A stretch of DNA of 64,000 nucleotides from Nemertoderma westbladi (taxonomy: Eukaryota > Xenacoelomorpha > Nemertodermatida > Nemertodermatidae): the NCBI GenBank assembly GCA_032718475.1, contig JAUCBJ010007556.1:1-64000 (forward strand), in the 5' to 3' direction. Of the stretch, positions 14,043-24,282 are shown in pieces. The notes below the pieces were generated by a model. That model did not search any database. It was not told the origin of the DNA and was given only the letters and a program-made list of their open reading frames with translations. The translations under genes and the position numbers were made by a program. How positions within the stretch are numbered: the first letter of the stretch is position 1; each line of letters begins with the position of its first letter.

Positions 14043-15488
14043 CATTCTACAATTCTTCAGGTGACGCTTACACACTATAAGGAAATCCGCAATGCAACAA
14101 CTGCTGCTATATCTTGCGCAAAGAAAAACTACATTAAGGAAAAAATACAGACATACAAAACAGACTCAAAAAAACTATGGAAGGAATTGAAAAGCCTTGG
14201 CACTCCCAGCAACCAAACATTGCATACAATAACAAGTATCAAAACAGGCGAAAGTATAGTCAGTGATCCACTGAGAATAGCAGAGGATTTCAACGTATAT
14301 TTCTCTACAATCGCATCAGAACTGGTAAAACGTCTGCCACAAGGTACAGGAGAATTTAATCTGGCAGCAACAGACAGATATTATCGGTCGCAGGGTGTCC
14401 CCCTGGACACTTTTGAGATCCGAAAAGTAAACATCACGTATGTAGCAGAGATCTTGGATGGGCTGGCAGAACATAAAAGTCCCGGCATCGATGGTCTAAC
14501 CCCAATGTATCTACGTGACTCCAGCGTTGCTATAGTGGAAGCTCTAACACATGTTATCAATCTGTCGATATCAACAGCCATATTCCCATCGATATATAAA
14601 ACTGCAAAGGTGACACCAATCTACAAAAAAGAATGTAGACTTACCAAGGGTAACTTCCGCCCAGTCTCACTCTTATCAATCCTGTCAAAGGTTCTAGAAC
14701 GTATAGTATTTATACAGTTTGTTGCATACCTTGTCGAGTACAAGATTCTAGACCCCCTTCAATCTGGCTTCCGAAAGGGCTTCTCTGTAGAGACATGTCT
14801 ACTATTCCTGAATGACGTCATCAAAACATCTGCAGACAATGGCATGGTGACTGGGGTTATACTAATAGACCTTCGCAAAGCATTTGACACCGTCAGCCAT
14901 GAAATCCTTCTAAAAAAGCTATCACTAATAGGCTTTAAATCATCAGCAGTAGCATGGTTCCACTCGTATTTGGAGAATAGAAAACGGGTTGTCTGTGTTG
15001 GGGGGGTATGTTCGAGTGAAGCGATAGTAGATACAGGAGTACCACAAGGAGGTCTATTGGCAGTTTTGCTCTTCTTAATATATGGAAACGACCTAAATAT
15101 GGCCATCAACCCGGCTACATGCTTCTCTGGATCAAATCTACAGTCATTGAGACCCAAAGATGAACTCCATAGCGTAAACCTAGAACCCCAAACAGAGTCG
15201 GATGTAACTTCTACAGAACCACATACTTTGTCCTTGAAGCTAGCCGATGATGCCAACCTCATTGCCTCCCACCAAAACCCATCAGCTGTTGCAAATACGC
15301 TAGAAATTATGCTAGACAAAGTATACTCATGGGCTACTGAAAACAAATTAAGTTTGAACTTCGAAAAAACTAAAAGCATTCTTTTTGAAACTCACCAGCG
15401 ACTAAACAACGCTCACCCGCTCAATATTACATGCGCTGGGATCCCTACTGCCCTATTGAAGAAAAAAAAACTGTTCAGTTACAGTTAG
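14043..15488 (+). CDS. LINE reverse transcriptase, 5' truncated
   Basis: Reverse transcriptase of a jockey/CR1-type non-LTR retrotransposon, which copies its own RNA at a nicked target. The frame is open from 14,043 after a TAA; no convincing ATG starts it and no endonuclease domain precedes it, so it is a 5'-truncated copy. Order of motifs: KSPGIDGLTPMYL, FRPVSLLSILSKVLERIV, LQSGFRKGFSVE, the catalytic IDLRKAFDTVSHEIL, VPQGG (usually VPQGS), then LADDANLI in place of the usual Y/F-ADD box. About 60 residues rich in S, L and P lie between VPQG and LADD, longer than typical. The C-terminal thumb and tail are missing: the frame ends in LKKKKLFSYS after an A-run. The copy is probably inactive, with few disruptions. 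Confidence 0.85.
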   Translation, partial: HSTILQVTLTHYKEIRNATTAAISCAKKNYIKEKIQTYKTDSKKLWKELKSLGTPSNQTLHTITSIKTGESIVSDPLRIAEDFNVYFSTIASELVKRLPQGTGEFNLAATDRYYRSQGVPLDTFEIRKVNITYVAEILDGLAEHKSPGIDGLTPMYLRDSSVAIVEALTHVINLSISTAIFPSIYKTAKVTPIYKKECRLTKGNFRPVSLLSILSKVLERIVFIQFVAYLVEYKILDPLQSGFRKGFSVETCLLFLNDVIKTSADNGMVTGVILIDLRKAFDTVSHEILLKKLSLIGFKSSAVAWFHSYLENRKRVVCVGGVCSSEAIVDTGVPQGGLLAVLLFLIYGNDLNMAINPATCFSGSNLQSLRPKDELHSVNLEPQTESDVTSTEPHTLSLKLADDANLIASHQNPSAVANTLEIMLDKVYSWATENKLSLNFEKTKSILFETHQRLNNAHPLNITCAGIPTALLKKKKLFSYS

Positions 15489-15599
15489 TTACTTTTACTA
15501 CTTATAACTTACTACTTACTATATATTTTTATCTAATGATCTATTTTATTTGAAATAAATTTCATATGTGCAATTTTTGACTATGGCTGTATGGGTGTA

Positions 15600-15765
15600 A
15601 TAATAATTATAATAATAATAATAAAATTGACATATCCCGATCGGGATATATTACCTTTATGAGGGTATATCCGTATATCCCGATCGGGGTATATTTATAT
15701 ATCCCGATCGGGATATATTTATATAGGCCTATCCCGATCGGGATAGGGAACCCTACTGTACGTAC
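15600..15765. repeat. Tandem 18-bp palindromes TATCCCGATCGGGATA
   Basis: Four copies of the perfect palindrome TATCCCGATCGGGATA, some with one change, are spaced about 30 bp apart and joined by TTTATATA-like linkers, just outside the left end of the inverted-repeat transposon at 15,843. A TAA microsatellite precedes them. Each unit can fold as a hairpin. Function unknown. Confidence 0.8.
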
Positions 15766-15842
15766 CGGTACGCCATACGTACGTCATACGACGTACGTCA
15801 GTCTGTCTGTCTTTCAGTAGGCCTACTTAACATACAGTCATA

Positions 15843-18800
15843 CAGTAGGGAACATACCCTTAAATAAGCTCCAAAAGTGGGTTCTTATTTAAGGAAAATG
15901 GCTCTTATTTAGGGGTTTTTGGGCCTTTTTTGGATATTTTTTCGACATAATATGCAAGAACTTGTTTCAGTAAAAAATACCGCATCATTTTATTTCACAA
16001 TATAAAAGTTGGTTCTTTCTTGAACATAATGCAAAAAACCAAAAAACATTTCACCGTCCGGTTTTTTTTCTACAAGCGTTTTAAAATTGCATCAAAAATA
16101 CGACCAGCTCCTAAATAAGAGGGATTTTTTAAATTTACCTTATTTAAGCCATCGAAATTGTATACATAAATACTAAAAGTCCTTAAATAAGAACTTTTTG
16201 ACATGGGTTTCTTATTTAGGTACCGGTACCCTATGCAATTTCATTCCAAAATCTGCATACTCCTTAAATAAATTAAATATTTCTCATTTCTCATATATTA
16301 AATTAAATAAATTAAATAAAATAAATTAAATTAAATAAATTAAATTAAATAAATGAAATTAAATAAATTAAATTAAATATCCTTATATAATGTCTCGTAT
16401 AACCTCGTCTCCCAGCCCCGTCCTCCTTCTGCCCTTATCTGCTTATGACAGTTATGACCTCCTACCTGCCTAACCTGGACAGGACTTTGCAAGATGCAGA
16501 GATACAGTAAGGGAGCTTCTGAGCTTAATTGGATAGGTGCAAAAATGCACAACGAGCAACAATGACCAACAATAAGCAACAACGAGTAACAAATGAACAA
16601 TGAGTAACAAAACAACGAGTAACAACGAGCAACAACGAGTAACATTGAGCCACAATGAGCAATAATAAAGTACAATAACGAGCAATAATGAGGAACAACG
16701 ACTGGTACAACAACCAGCAACAATGAGCAACAGTGAGAAACAACGAACAACAATGAGCAATGATGAGGAACAACGACTGAACGAGCAACAATGAGCAACA
16801 ACGAGTAACATTGAGAAACAACGAACAACAATGAGCAATAATAAAGTACAACAATGAGCAACAACGAGAAAAAAGCGAGCAACAATGAGGAACAACGACT
16901 GAACGAGCAATAATAAACAACAACGAGCAACAATGAGCAACAACGAGTAACAATGAGTAATAATGAGCAACAACGAGCAATAATAAAGTACAACAACGAG
17001 AAACAATGACCAATAATTAGGACTTGAGGAACAATGAGTAACAACAATGAGCAACAATGACAATGAGTAACATTGAGCAATAATAAAGTATAACAACGAG
17101 TAACATTGAGCAACAACGAGCAACAACTGAACAATGAGAAACAATGAGCAACAACGAGAAACAGCGATAGCAACAATGAGGAACAACGACTGAACGAGCA
17201 ATAATAAAGAACAACAACGAGTAACAATGAGCAACAACGAGAAACAACAAACAACGAGCAATAATGAGCAACAACGACTGAACGAGCAACAACGAGTTAT
17301 ATTGAGCAGCACCAAGTTATATTGAGCAACAATAAGCAATAATAAAGTACAACAACGAGCAACAATGAGCAACAACGACTGAACGAGCAACAACGAGTAA
17401 TATTGAGCAACAACGAGCAACAATGAGCAATTATAAAGTACAACAACGAGCAACAATGAGCAACAACGATTGAACGAGCAACAACGAGTAATATTGAGCA
17501 ACATCGAGCAATAATAAAGTACAACAACGAGAAACAACGAGCAACAATGAGGAACAACGATTGAACGAGCAATAATAAAGTACAACAACGAGCAACAATG
17601 AGTAACAATGAGCAATAATGAGCAACAACGAGCAATAATAGAGTACAACGAGCAACAATGAGCAATAATAAAGAACAACAACGAGCAACAATGAGCAACA
17701 ACGAGCAATAGCAATAATGAGCAACAACGACTGAACGAGCAACAACGAGTTATATTGAGCAACAACGAGTTATATTGAGCAACAATAAGCAATAATAAAG
17801 TACAACAACGAGCAACAATGAGCAACAACGACTGAACGAGCAACAACGAGTAATATTGAGCAACAACGAGCAACAATGAGCAATAATAAAGTACAACAAC
17901 GAGCAACAATGAGGAACAACGATTGAACGAGCAATAATAAAGTACAACAACGAGCAACAATGAGCAACAATGATCAATAATGAGCAACAACGAGCAATAA
18001 TAGAGTACAATGAGCAATAATAAAGTACAACTAACGAGCAACAATGAGCAACAATAATGACCAACAATGAGAAATAATAAAGCACAACGAGCAGCAATAA
18101 GCAACAACGAGCAACAAACTGCGTCGAACCGGATTGAATGTGGGGGAAAGCCACGTTCAAGCGAGTGAAGCCTTAGCATATGGGTGCTATTAACGAGTTG
18201 TCTGTCGTGGTTGTAAATTTGTTATCGCTAATAACTCTGTCATTCCTTGATGAAATTAAACGAAACTTAGTATGTATATATGTCAGTATGTAGTCTGTCA
18301 AAAGATTAGAAATAATCTGAAGTTAGGTAAAAAACAAACGAAAGCAATGACAGAATGAGGCAAATTAAGGAGACGAGTATTGTGTTGAACGACCTCTGAC
18401 TAACGAAAGACAACATGTTAATGGGGTGGGGCCCCTATCAGCTAGGGCTAGCTAAGGCTTTGCTCACTTCATGCTGCGCAAAGGTCCCACGAAGGTGTCC
18501 CACTGCTGCCTGAGCCAGTTGAGCCAAAACGTCATCCAGTCATCATCGTCAACCTTCATAACTGCATAACGTCTATAAGCTGCCCGACCGAACCACATTG
18601 AGGAATGTGCAGATTTTGGAATACAATTGTATTCCTAAATTAGAAACCCAGGTCAAAAAGTTCTTATTTAGGGACTTTTAGTATTTATGTGTACAATTTC
18701 GATATCTTAAATAAGGTAAATTTGAAAAATCCCCTTATTTAGGAACTAGTCGTATTTTTGATGCAATTTTAAAATGCTTGTAGAAAAAAAACCGGACGGT

Positions 18801-19010
18801 GAAATGTTTTCTGGTTTTTTGCTTTATGTTCAAGAAAGACCCAACTTTTACATTGTGAAATAAAATTATGCGGTATTTTTTCCTGAAACAAGTTATTGCA
18901 TATTATATCGAAAAAATATCCAAAAAAGGCACAAAAACCCCTAAATAAGAGCCATTTTCCTTAAATAAGAACCCACTTTTGGAGCTTATTTAAGGGTATG
19001 TTCCCTACTG
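15843..19010. mobile_element. Foldback-like transposon with 410-bp inverted arms and minisatellite core
   Basis: The two ends are inverted copies: left arm 15,843-about 16,262, right arm about 18,602-19,010, reading inward from CAGTAGGGAACATACCCTTA at each end. Directly outside are matching 5-bp repeats TCATA (15,838-15,842 and 19,011-19,015), which fit a target-site duplication. Between the arms is an AAATT-rich stretch (16,263-16,378), a GAGCAACAA minisatellite, and about 470 bp of unique sequence. There is no transposase, so it would be non-autonomous. CAG-type ends recall hAT elements, some of which are reported to make 5-bp duplications; the superfamily remains open. Confidence 0.85.
16545..18118. 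repeat. GAGCAACAA / GAGCAATAA minisatellite inside transposon
   Basis: About 1.6 kb of short units such as AACAACGAGC, AACAATGAGC and AATAATAAAGTAC, with repeated phrases like ACGACTGAACGAGC. Longer phrases recur: one beginning GTTATATTGAGCAACAATA is at 17,316 and again at 17,769, so a secondary period near 453 bp exists. The strand bias (almost no T-rich tracts on plus) removes stop codons from all minus frames. That gives long artificial Cys/Leu/Ser ORFs of up to 569 codons, which are not regarded as genes. Confidence 0.95.
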
Positions 19011-19642
19011 TCATACGTGTCAATGTCAACAAGTCAACACATGCAGACATGTCAATCTGTCAATGGCTGAATGGTGACATGGTGCATGGAACATGTCAAT
19101 ATTGACATCATGTTAATTTTGAGATTGAACACATCAAGTCTAGTTTAGTTTAGTTTAGTTTAATACGCCAAATGCAAATTAAAATTAATACATACAGCAC
19201 ATAAATTCTTATAAAACACAATGAACTGGCAAATCTATAAGGATTCTACGCATATGCGTATATTTCTTTTATGAAGTACTGCAGGTAAGTTACATACATT
19301 ATAGGTACAAACATATAACATATTACAAACATAAATAAACAATAAACAGATAGTGGGGTTCAAAATTATACGACGTAGATTGTAAGTAAAAATCACAATG
19401 TTGATAATTTTACATATTGCAATAAAAAATAAACATAAAAGGCACGTTATGATTAAAATGTTTCTATTAAGAACGATACAGTAAAAACTTCGATGTGTGC
19501 AATAATATTAAAAAAAACAAATAAAAAATAATAAAAATAATAAAAAATACCGTGCACTTCATATGAAAATATTAAAAACAAAGAACCTGATATTTATTTA
19601 AGTAAAAATTGTAATTACAATGATACAAAAGAAAAATTTAAT

Positions 19643-20677
19643 TTAATATAAGTACCGATGGAATGTAAACTGGGCAGTGGCAACTTGTCTAACTGGTATA
19701 TCACTATAAATATTCATTTTGGACTTCATGGCACAATCAAGACGATTTTTAAATAAGTTTACACTAGGATTACCATGAAAATCTCGAGCATTAACAACAT
19801 TCTCATCCAACATATTCCATAAGTTTATCACACGAGACGCAAAACTGTTAGTGTGGAACAGATGTTGACCCGCGGTGTTTCGTTTGTACAATGTCAGTGA
19901 TGAACCTCTTGTCGAATATGAGTGACGCTGGCTTCTGAGTTCAAAAAAGTTACTATAGTCTACGTTATCAAGTTTGTGAACAAACTTGTATGTTGATATC
20001 ATATCCGCTCTAGCTCGTCTGTAAATCAGTGTCGGTATTTTAAGTGAACGAAGACGCTCCTCATATGACAGATGCTGTAGTGAAGGTACCATACGGGTTG
20101 CGCGGTGTTGCACTTGTTCTATGTGCTCGATATCCTTTTGAAGATACGGTGACCATACAACTGTACCATATTCGAGTAGCGGACGAATTATAGACTTATA
20201 TAACTTGGTAAACATTATCGGTTCCATAAACGTGAATGTGTGTTTTACTAAGTTAAGAATACGTGTCGCACGAGCAGCAATATTAGAACAATGAGCGGAG
20301 AATGACATATTGGAACTAAAAGTAACACCAAGGTCTTTCTCTTCGCATACTGCATCCAGAACTGTGTTAGACATGTAGTATGGCGTTGATGGATTTCTAC
20401 GACCAAGGTGAAGTATTTTACACTTTGAAAAATTAAACTGTAAGTGCCATTTGTTTGCCCATTCAACAAGCCGGTTTAAGTCTGCTTGCAAGAAGTTGGT
20501 GTCGTCCGTACTAGAAATTTGTCTGTATATTTTCGTATCATCTACAAATATCTTACAACAAGATGTGATCATATCAGGAACATCATTAACGAAGATCAAG
20601 AATAATATTGGCGCAGTAACAGTCCCCTGAGGAACGCCACTGGTCACCATTCGAGTCCCACTTAATACTCCATTAAC
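19643..20677 (-). pseudogene. LINE reverse transcriptase, C-terminal block
   Basis: The block starts just after the nested insertion with VTSGVPQGTVTAPILFLIFV, then the catalytic box FVDDTKIY (VDD in place of the usual ADD), WHLQFNFSKCKILHLGRR, then the thumb and C-terminal LINE signature KLYKSIIRPLLEYGTVVWSP and IEQVQHRATRMV. It closes with RVINLWNMLDENVV and NLFKNRLD before a stop at 19,643. This order is typical of jockey/CR1-group LINEs. The frame is undamaged through about 335 codons, so the nested insertion is the main visible disruption. Confidence 0.88.
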
Positions 20678-21339
20678 CAGTCAGGGAGATCATCAAATTT
20701 GAGAATACCTCAAATTTCAAATTATAGACCCAATTTTGGAATTACCTCAAATTTAATACAAGGTTAGGTTAATTCTCTAAATTTGAGTTTTACCCCAAAT
20801 TTGAATTTCATAGCAGTATAGTCAGAAGTCATAGTTGGCCTAGTTCAGTAGTTGTTAGCTTGTTACTGTATTCAGGTATTGCAAAGGTAAAAAAATAAAC
20901 TGATGTATGTAGGCCTAGTGTCTGAGTGTTGTGAAATATAATATTTAAAACATATTCAGTATTAGTTTAAAAAGGCTTATGCTTAAAAAGGATACTTACT
21001 GGTAGGGGTGCAGTGGGTTGGTGGTGGTATGATCAGATGGTAGACATATAAAACGAAGTACAGAGCTTAAAGAACTTATATTTTTATATTGTTACTTTTT
21101 TGCTTGAATATGCCCTAAAACTAGGCCTACTTTTTTCCCTAATGGTACGGTAGGGAAAAAGTTGTCCCCATAATATCTGAATATTGTAACTTTTTGTTGG
21201 GCACAGCTTTTGCAAAGTCGGCAACACAGCAACCTGCAATAATATTGAATAATATTGCCACATAATAATGTACCATGTAGAGCCATAATTTTGCATTGAT
21301 TTTACTTTTTCTCCTGGTAAAAAAAAGTAAAATAAAACA

Positions 21340-21617
21340 TTGGCACTTGTATCAAATAGGGGACCCTCCTACTGTCCTAGCTCCTAATCTGCTAATCCTG
21401 AAATCACCTAAACTAAAGTCACTTTCACTTAGTGCCCGGTTACAGGGTTAGCAAAGGAGCAGAGCAGGTTACAGAGGTGAGTTGAAAGAAACCAAAAAAC
21501 AATAAACAAGAGTTACGAATATTGATATCACCTGCACTAAATTTCAGGATTAGCTGGTGATTTCAGGATTAGCAGGAGGGCTGGAGGGTCACCTATTTGA
21601 TTTGACACAAGTGCCAA
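21340..21617. mobile_element. Small inverted-repeat element (MITE-like) inside the nested transposon
   Basis: The ends are TTGGCACTTGT and ACAAGTGCCAA, and the inverted similarity continues inward for about 75 bp through CAAATAGG-GACCCTCC and GCTAATCCTGAAATCACC. The copy is 278 bp with no coding potential. Target duplications are not clear. It is a third layer of insertion: MITE in transposon in LINE. Confidence 0.75.
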
Positions 21618-21816
21618 AATATTTATGGTGGAATTTCTAAAATCTCATTGAATGTGTTGATCAAAGCCAAATCCATCCCTACACACTATTGCAATGCAAC
21701 TTTAGTGCCTGCAAGGTGTACTCCAGAGATGAGATAAAACCTCGAGAATAGGTTAGTGAAAAAGGTTATACTTTTTGCCCAAGTTATAAATGATTCTGGT
21801 TCCTCATAAGGTCAAA

Positions 21817-22026
21817 TTAAAAGGATGTATGTATATATATGTATAGTATAAACAAACAGTCACCTAGATTTCTAAAACATTTCCGATGTCTTGATAAGAA
21901 AGCAGAGTCTAAAGACTGTTTAAAAGAATAGCGATTAGTGATGTTCCATATGTTAATGACCCTGATAAAGAATAGGTGATGTATGGAACATGCAGACATG
22001 GCAGCACGGGCAGATGGGCGGGGCAT
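21817..22026 (-). pseudogene. Possible LINE C-terminal remnant
   Basis: A 69-codon frame contains HHLFFIRVINIWNITNRYSF followed by KQSLDSAFL. This resembles the C-terminal LINE signature of the form FxxRVINxWNxLP then SFKxxLD, which the LINE around it also carries (FASRVINLWNMLDENVV). It lies inside the nested transposon. It might be captured LINE sequence or chance similarity. Confidence 0.45.
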
Positions 22027-23210
22027 GGCCTTTGCTTCATAATTTTATATATATGGCCAGGTCATGATTGCATTGGATGTCTGGCTGGGTGGGATATTAA
22101 AATAGTCTGCTAGGATGTTGCACATTGTTGTAATGGAGGATCAGGTTTAGATCTTTACATATAAGTTTAAAGCACATTATCAAATTGAACTTTAATTGAT
22201 GTATTATTGTATACTGCAGTAGTAGGTAGTGGTTCCAACTTTCTCCAGTCGTATAGAATAACTAACAAAAGAATCAAGTCCACATATATTGTATAAACCA
22301 CGTCAACCTTTGCGGCAACATTTGTCTAGAAATGGGCTCCAAACTGTGGAAGAATGATGGTACAGTATTCCAATTGACAGATAGAGCTAGGGCAGGCGAA
22401 TATTACATAAGTCTTCAGGCTGTCAGGAGAGGAATGGCTTCATTTGATATACAAAGTTTTAAAGAGGACATCAACAACCAGAGAACATATTTTTTTCCCA
22501 AAGATGTGTGATATGAATGATGATGATGAACAGAACAGATGAAGGCCAGAATGTAAACTTCCAAATTCTGGAATTGATTCAACATCTACAAGATATAATA
22601 GGCAGCTGTCAGGCTGTATGAGCTTGAATCTCGCAACAGTTATGATTTGGTCCACTGTTCTTCTTACCAACAGTAAGGCTGTAAGGATAGCGAATTTCTC
22701 TAGTCTTCTGCATTTTTCTCACCAATCACTAACGGAGTTATAAAGTTATTGACTGTAAGTTGCTATGCTGTAAGGTTAAGCCTACCCTGCATACATGTCA
22801 TGTCACAGGTTACACTGGTCACCCATTCTCACCAAGCTCTATAAGCACTAAGCAGCAAAGCCTACTGCTACACCCTACTGCTGGCAGGCTGGTGATGTTG
22901 TAAAGACTGGCAAAATTTGAGGTTTTGTCTCAAATTTGAGGTTTAACCTCAAATTTCAATTTTCGCCCCCAATAAAAGCATGTTTGCATCGGTGAAATAT
23001 TTTATTGCATCGATAAAAGTTCTTATTTTACATTATATTTTAACATATTAAAAGTAGAAGTTGCTCCAACAGTTTCCCTAAGTCGCAGCAACACTCGATA
23101 TTATGAGTCTAAAAATACCTCAAATTTGAACAAAAAACCCCAATTTTCGACAGTCTATTACCAGAATTCGAAATTTGGGGTAACCCCAAAATTGATGATC
23201 TCCCTGACTG

Positions 23211-23572
23211 TTAACCCTAACAGTTTGGGTACGCCCAGTAAGAAAGTTACCTATCCAAACTAAAACGTTGCCCTTTACACCATAACTCTCTAATTTATGC
23301 AGTAGCAGGGTGTGTGAGACAGTGTCAAAGGCTCGTCTTAGATCGAGATACACAACATCAGCTCCAAGAGAATGCAGTTCATCTACAAAGTTGCAGAAGT
23401 CTTCCACTACTTCTAGTAACTGTGTAACTGTAGAACGGTGAGCACGAGCTCCGTGCTGGGCATCAGTGAAAATATTATTTCCTTCAAAATGACAAATAAG
23501 TGCATCACGAATAAACTTCTCACAGACCTTAGCCAAGATACAAGTAAGGGATATGGGACGATAGTAAGTCAA
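23211..23572 (-). pseudogene. LINE reverse transcriptase, N-terminal block
   Basis: The block carries YYRPISLTCILAKVCEKFI, DAQHGARAHRSTVTQLLEVV, the catalytic aspartate segment VVYLDLRRAFDTVSHTLLLHKL and GNFLTGRTQTVRVN, where it is cut by the transposon. The continuing frame beyond 23,211 reads into transposon sequence and is not LINE. Upstream of 23,572 the similarity stops. Removing the insertion with one copy of the 5-bp duplication puts this block in frame with the C-terminal block, as expected for one original ORF. Confidence 0.86.
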
Positions 23573-24011
23573 GCAGTCAAGGTCAAGGCTGCAAGGTCAA
23601 TACAGCAATAGGCTGATAGGATAGGCTGCAGAACTGCAGAATGGACTTACGACCTACGGTAGGCTGTACCTAACTGCCTAATACATAATAGCAGAATAGT
23701 ACCGTAATAATCTAAATCCAAGGTTATCCTGTCTGCCTGTTATCAAGGTAAGGATGGGCTGGCAGCTGGGTATTAGTACAGTAGTACGTTTGAACGACAC
23801 TAGCCAAACAAGCCTAAAACCAGATAAATAATGGTACCGGTACCGGTATAGCAGTATTGTGCACCACCTTGCGGATTGCATGGGTATTATTTATTAGCTG
23901 GACTGGCTTGGCTACTGCAGTACTGCTAAGACTGTAAGTTTCTGACTAACTGCTGAACTGATTACCGGTACCTAATGCTGTAATGGCAGGCTGCAGGCAG
24001 GCGCAGGCGGG

Positions 24012-24122
24012 TGTTTGAAAAAGGTGGACTGGACACAGAAAACACGGACAACGGACAGACCAATCAGAATTGTATTATGCAAAGCAGTTTGTAGCAATTG
24101 GTCTGTCTACCTTTTTCAAGTT
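24012..24122. repeat. Hairpin element, copy 1
   Basis: The stretch begins TGTTTGAAAAAGGTGGAC and ends with the near-complement GTCTACCTTTTTCAAG, with CCAATCAGAA and CAATTGGTCTG inverted inside. It is about 110 bp and has no coding potential. A second copy follows after about 38 bp in the same orientation. Confidence 0.75.
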
Positions 24123-24159
24123 TTCGCTTTCTTAGTTACATAATTGGGAATAAGATGTG

Positions 24160-24282
24160 TGTTTGAAAAAGGTGGACTGGACACTCAGGCACAACAAGCA
24201 TAGATAACAGTCTGACCAATCAGAAACGTATTAAAGCAACGCTATTTATTAGTGATTGGACTGTCGACCTTTTTCAGGTTTC
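24160..24282. repeat. Hairpin element, copy 2
   Basis: Same layout as the copy at 24,012: TGTTTGAAAAAGGTGGACTG at the left, GTCGACCTTTTTCAGG at the right, with CCAATCAGAAACG in the middle. The stems are conserved better than the loops, which suggests selection on or recent origin of the hairpin. Confidence 0.75.

Larger units (their letters stand above)
20678..23210. mobile_element. 2.5-kb DNA transposon nested in LINE
   Basis: Both ends read inward as CAGTCAGGGAGATCATCAA (19 bp) and continue as looser inverted similarity. The 5-bp direct repeat TTAAC flanks it at 20,673-20,677 and 23,211-23,215. Subterminal zones at both ends (20,690-20,820 and 22,915-23,195) are packed with CAAATTTGAGG / CCTCAAATTTG motifs, like subterminal repeats that transposases bind in other families. 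No transposase is recognisable, so it is probably non-autonomous. The interior holds a smaller inverted-repeat element and a possible LINE tail remnant. The precise join of the host LINE frame supports the boundaries. TTAA within the duplication leaves a piggyBac/Kolobok-like origin as an alternative. Confidence 0.9.
19141..23572 (-). mobile_element. LINE copy on minus strand, split by a nested transposon
   Basis: Reverse transcriptase sequence on the minus strand occurs in two blocks, 23,572-23,211 and 20,677-19,643, separated by the transposon at 20,678-23,210. Downstream the copy runs through an AT-rich 3' region to an (AAACT)n-type tail seen on plus as repeated TAGTT at 19,141-19,162, typical of LINE 3' ends. 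The 5' part, including any endonuclease, is not visible before 23,572, so the copy is 5'-truncated. Confidence 0.8.

Noticed and set aside
14759-15379. 206-codon minus-strand ORF opposite the LINE
   Set aside because: It is antisense to the reverse transcriptase frame and carries no motif of its own.
16373-18179. Long minus-strand ORFs (up to 569 codons) rich in Cys, Leu and Ser
   Set aside because: They are translations of the GAGCAACAA minisatellite, whose strand bias removes stops from all three minus frames. Overlapping frames look alike and none has a domain.
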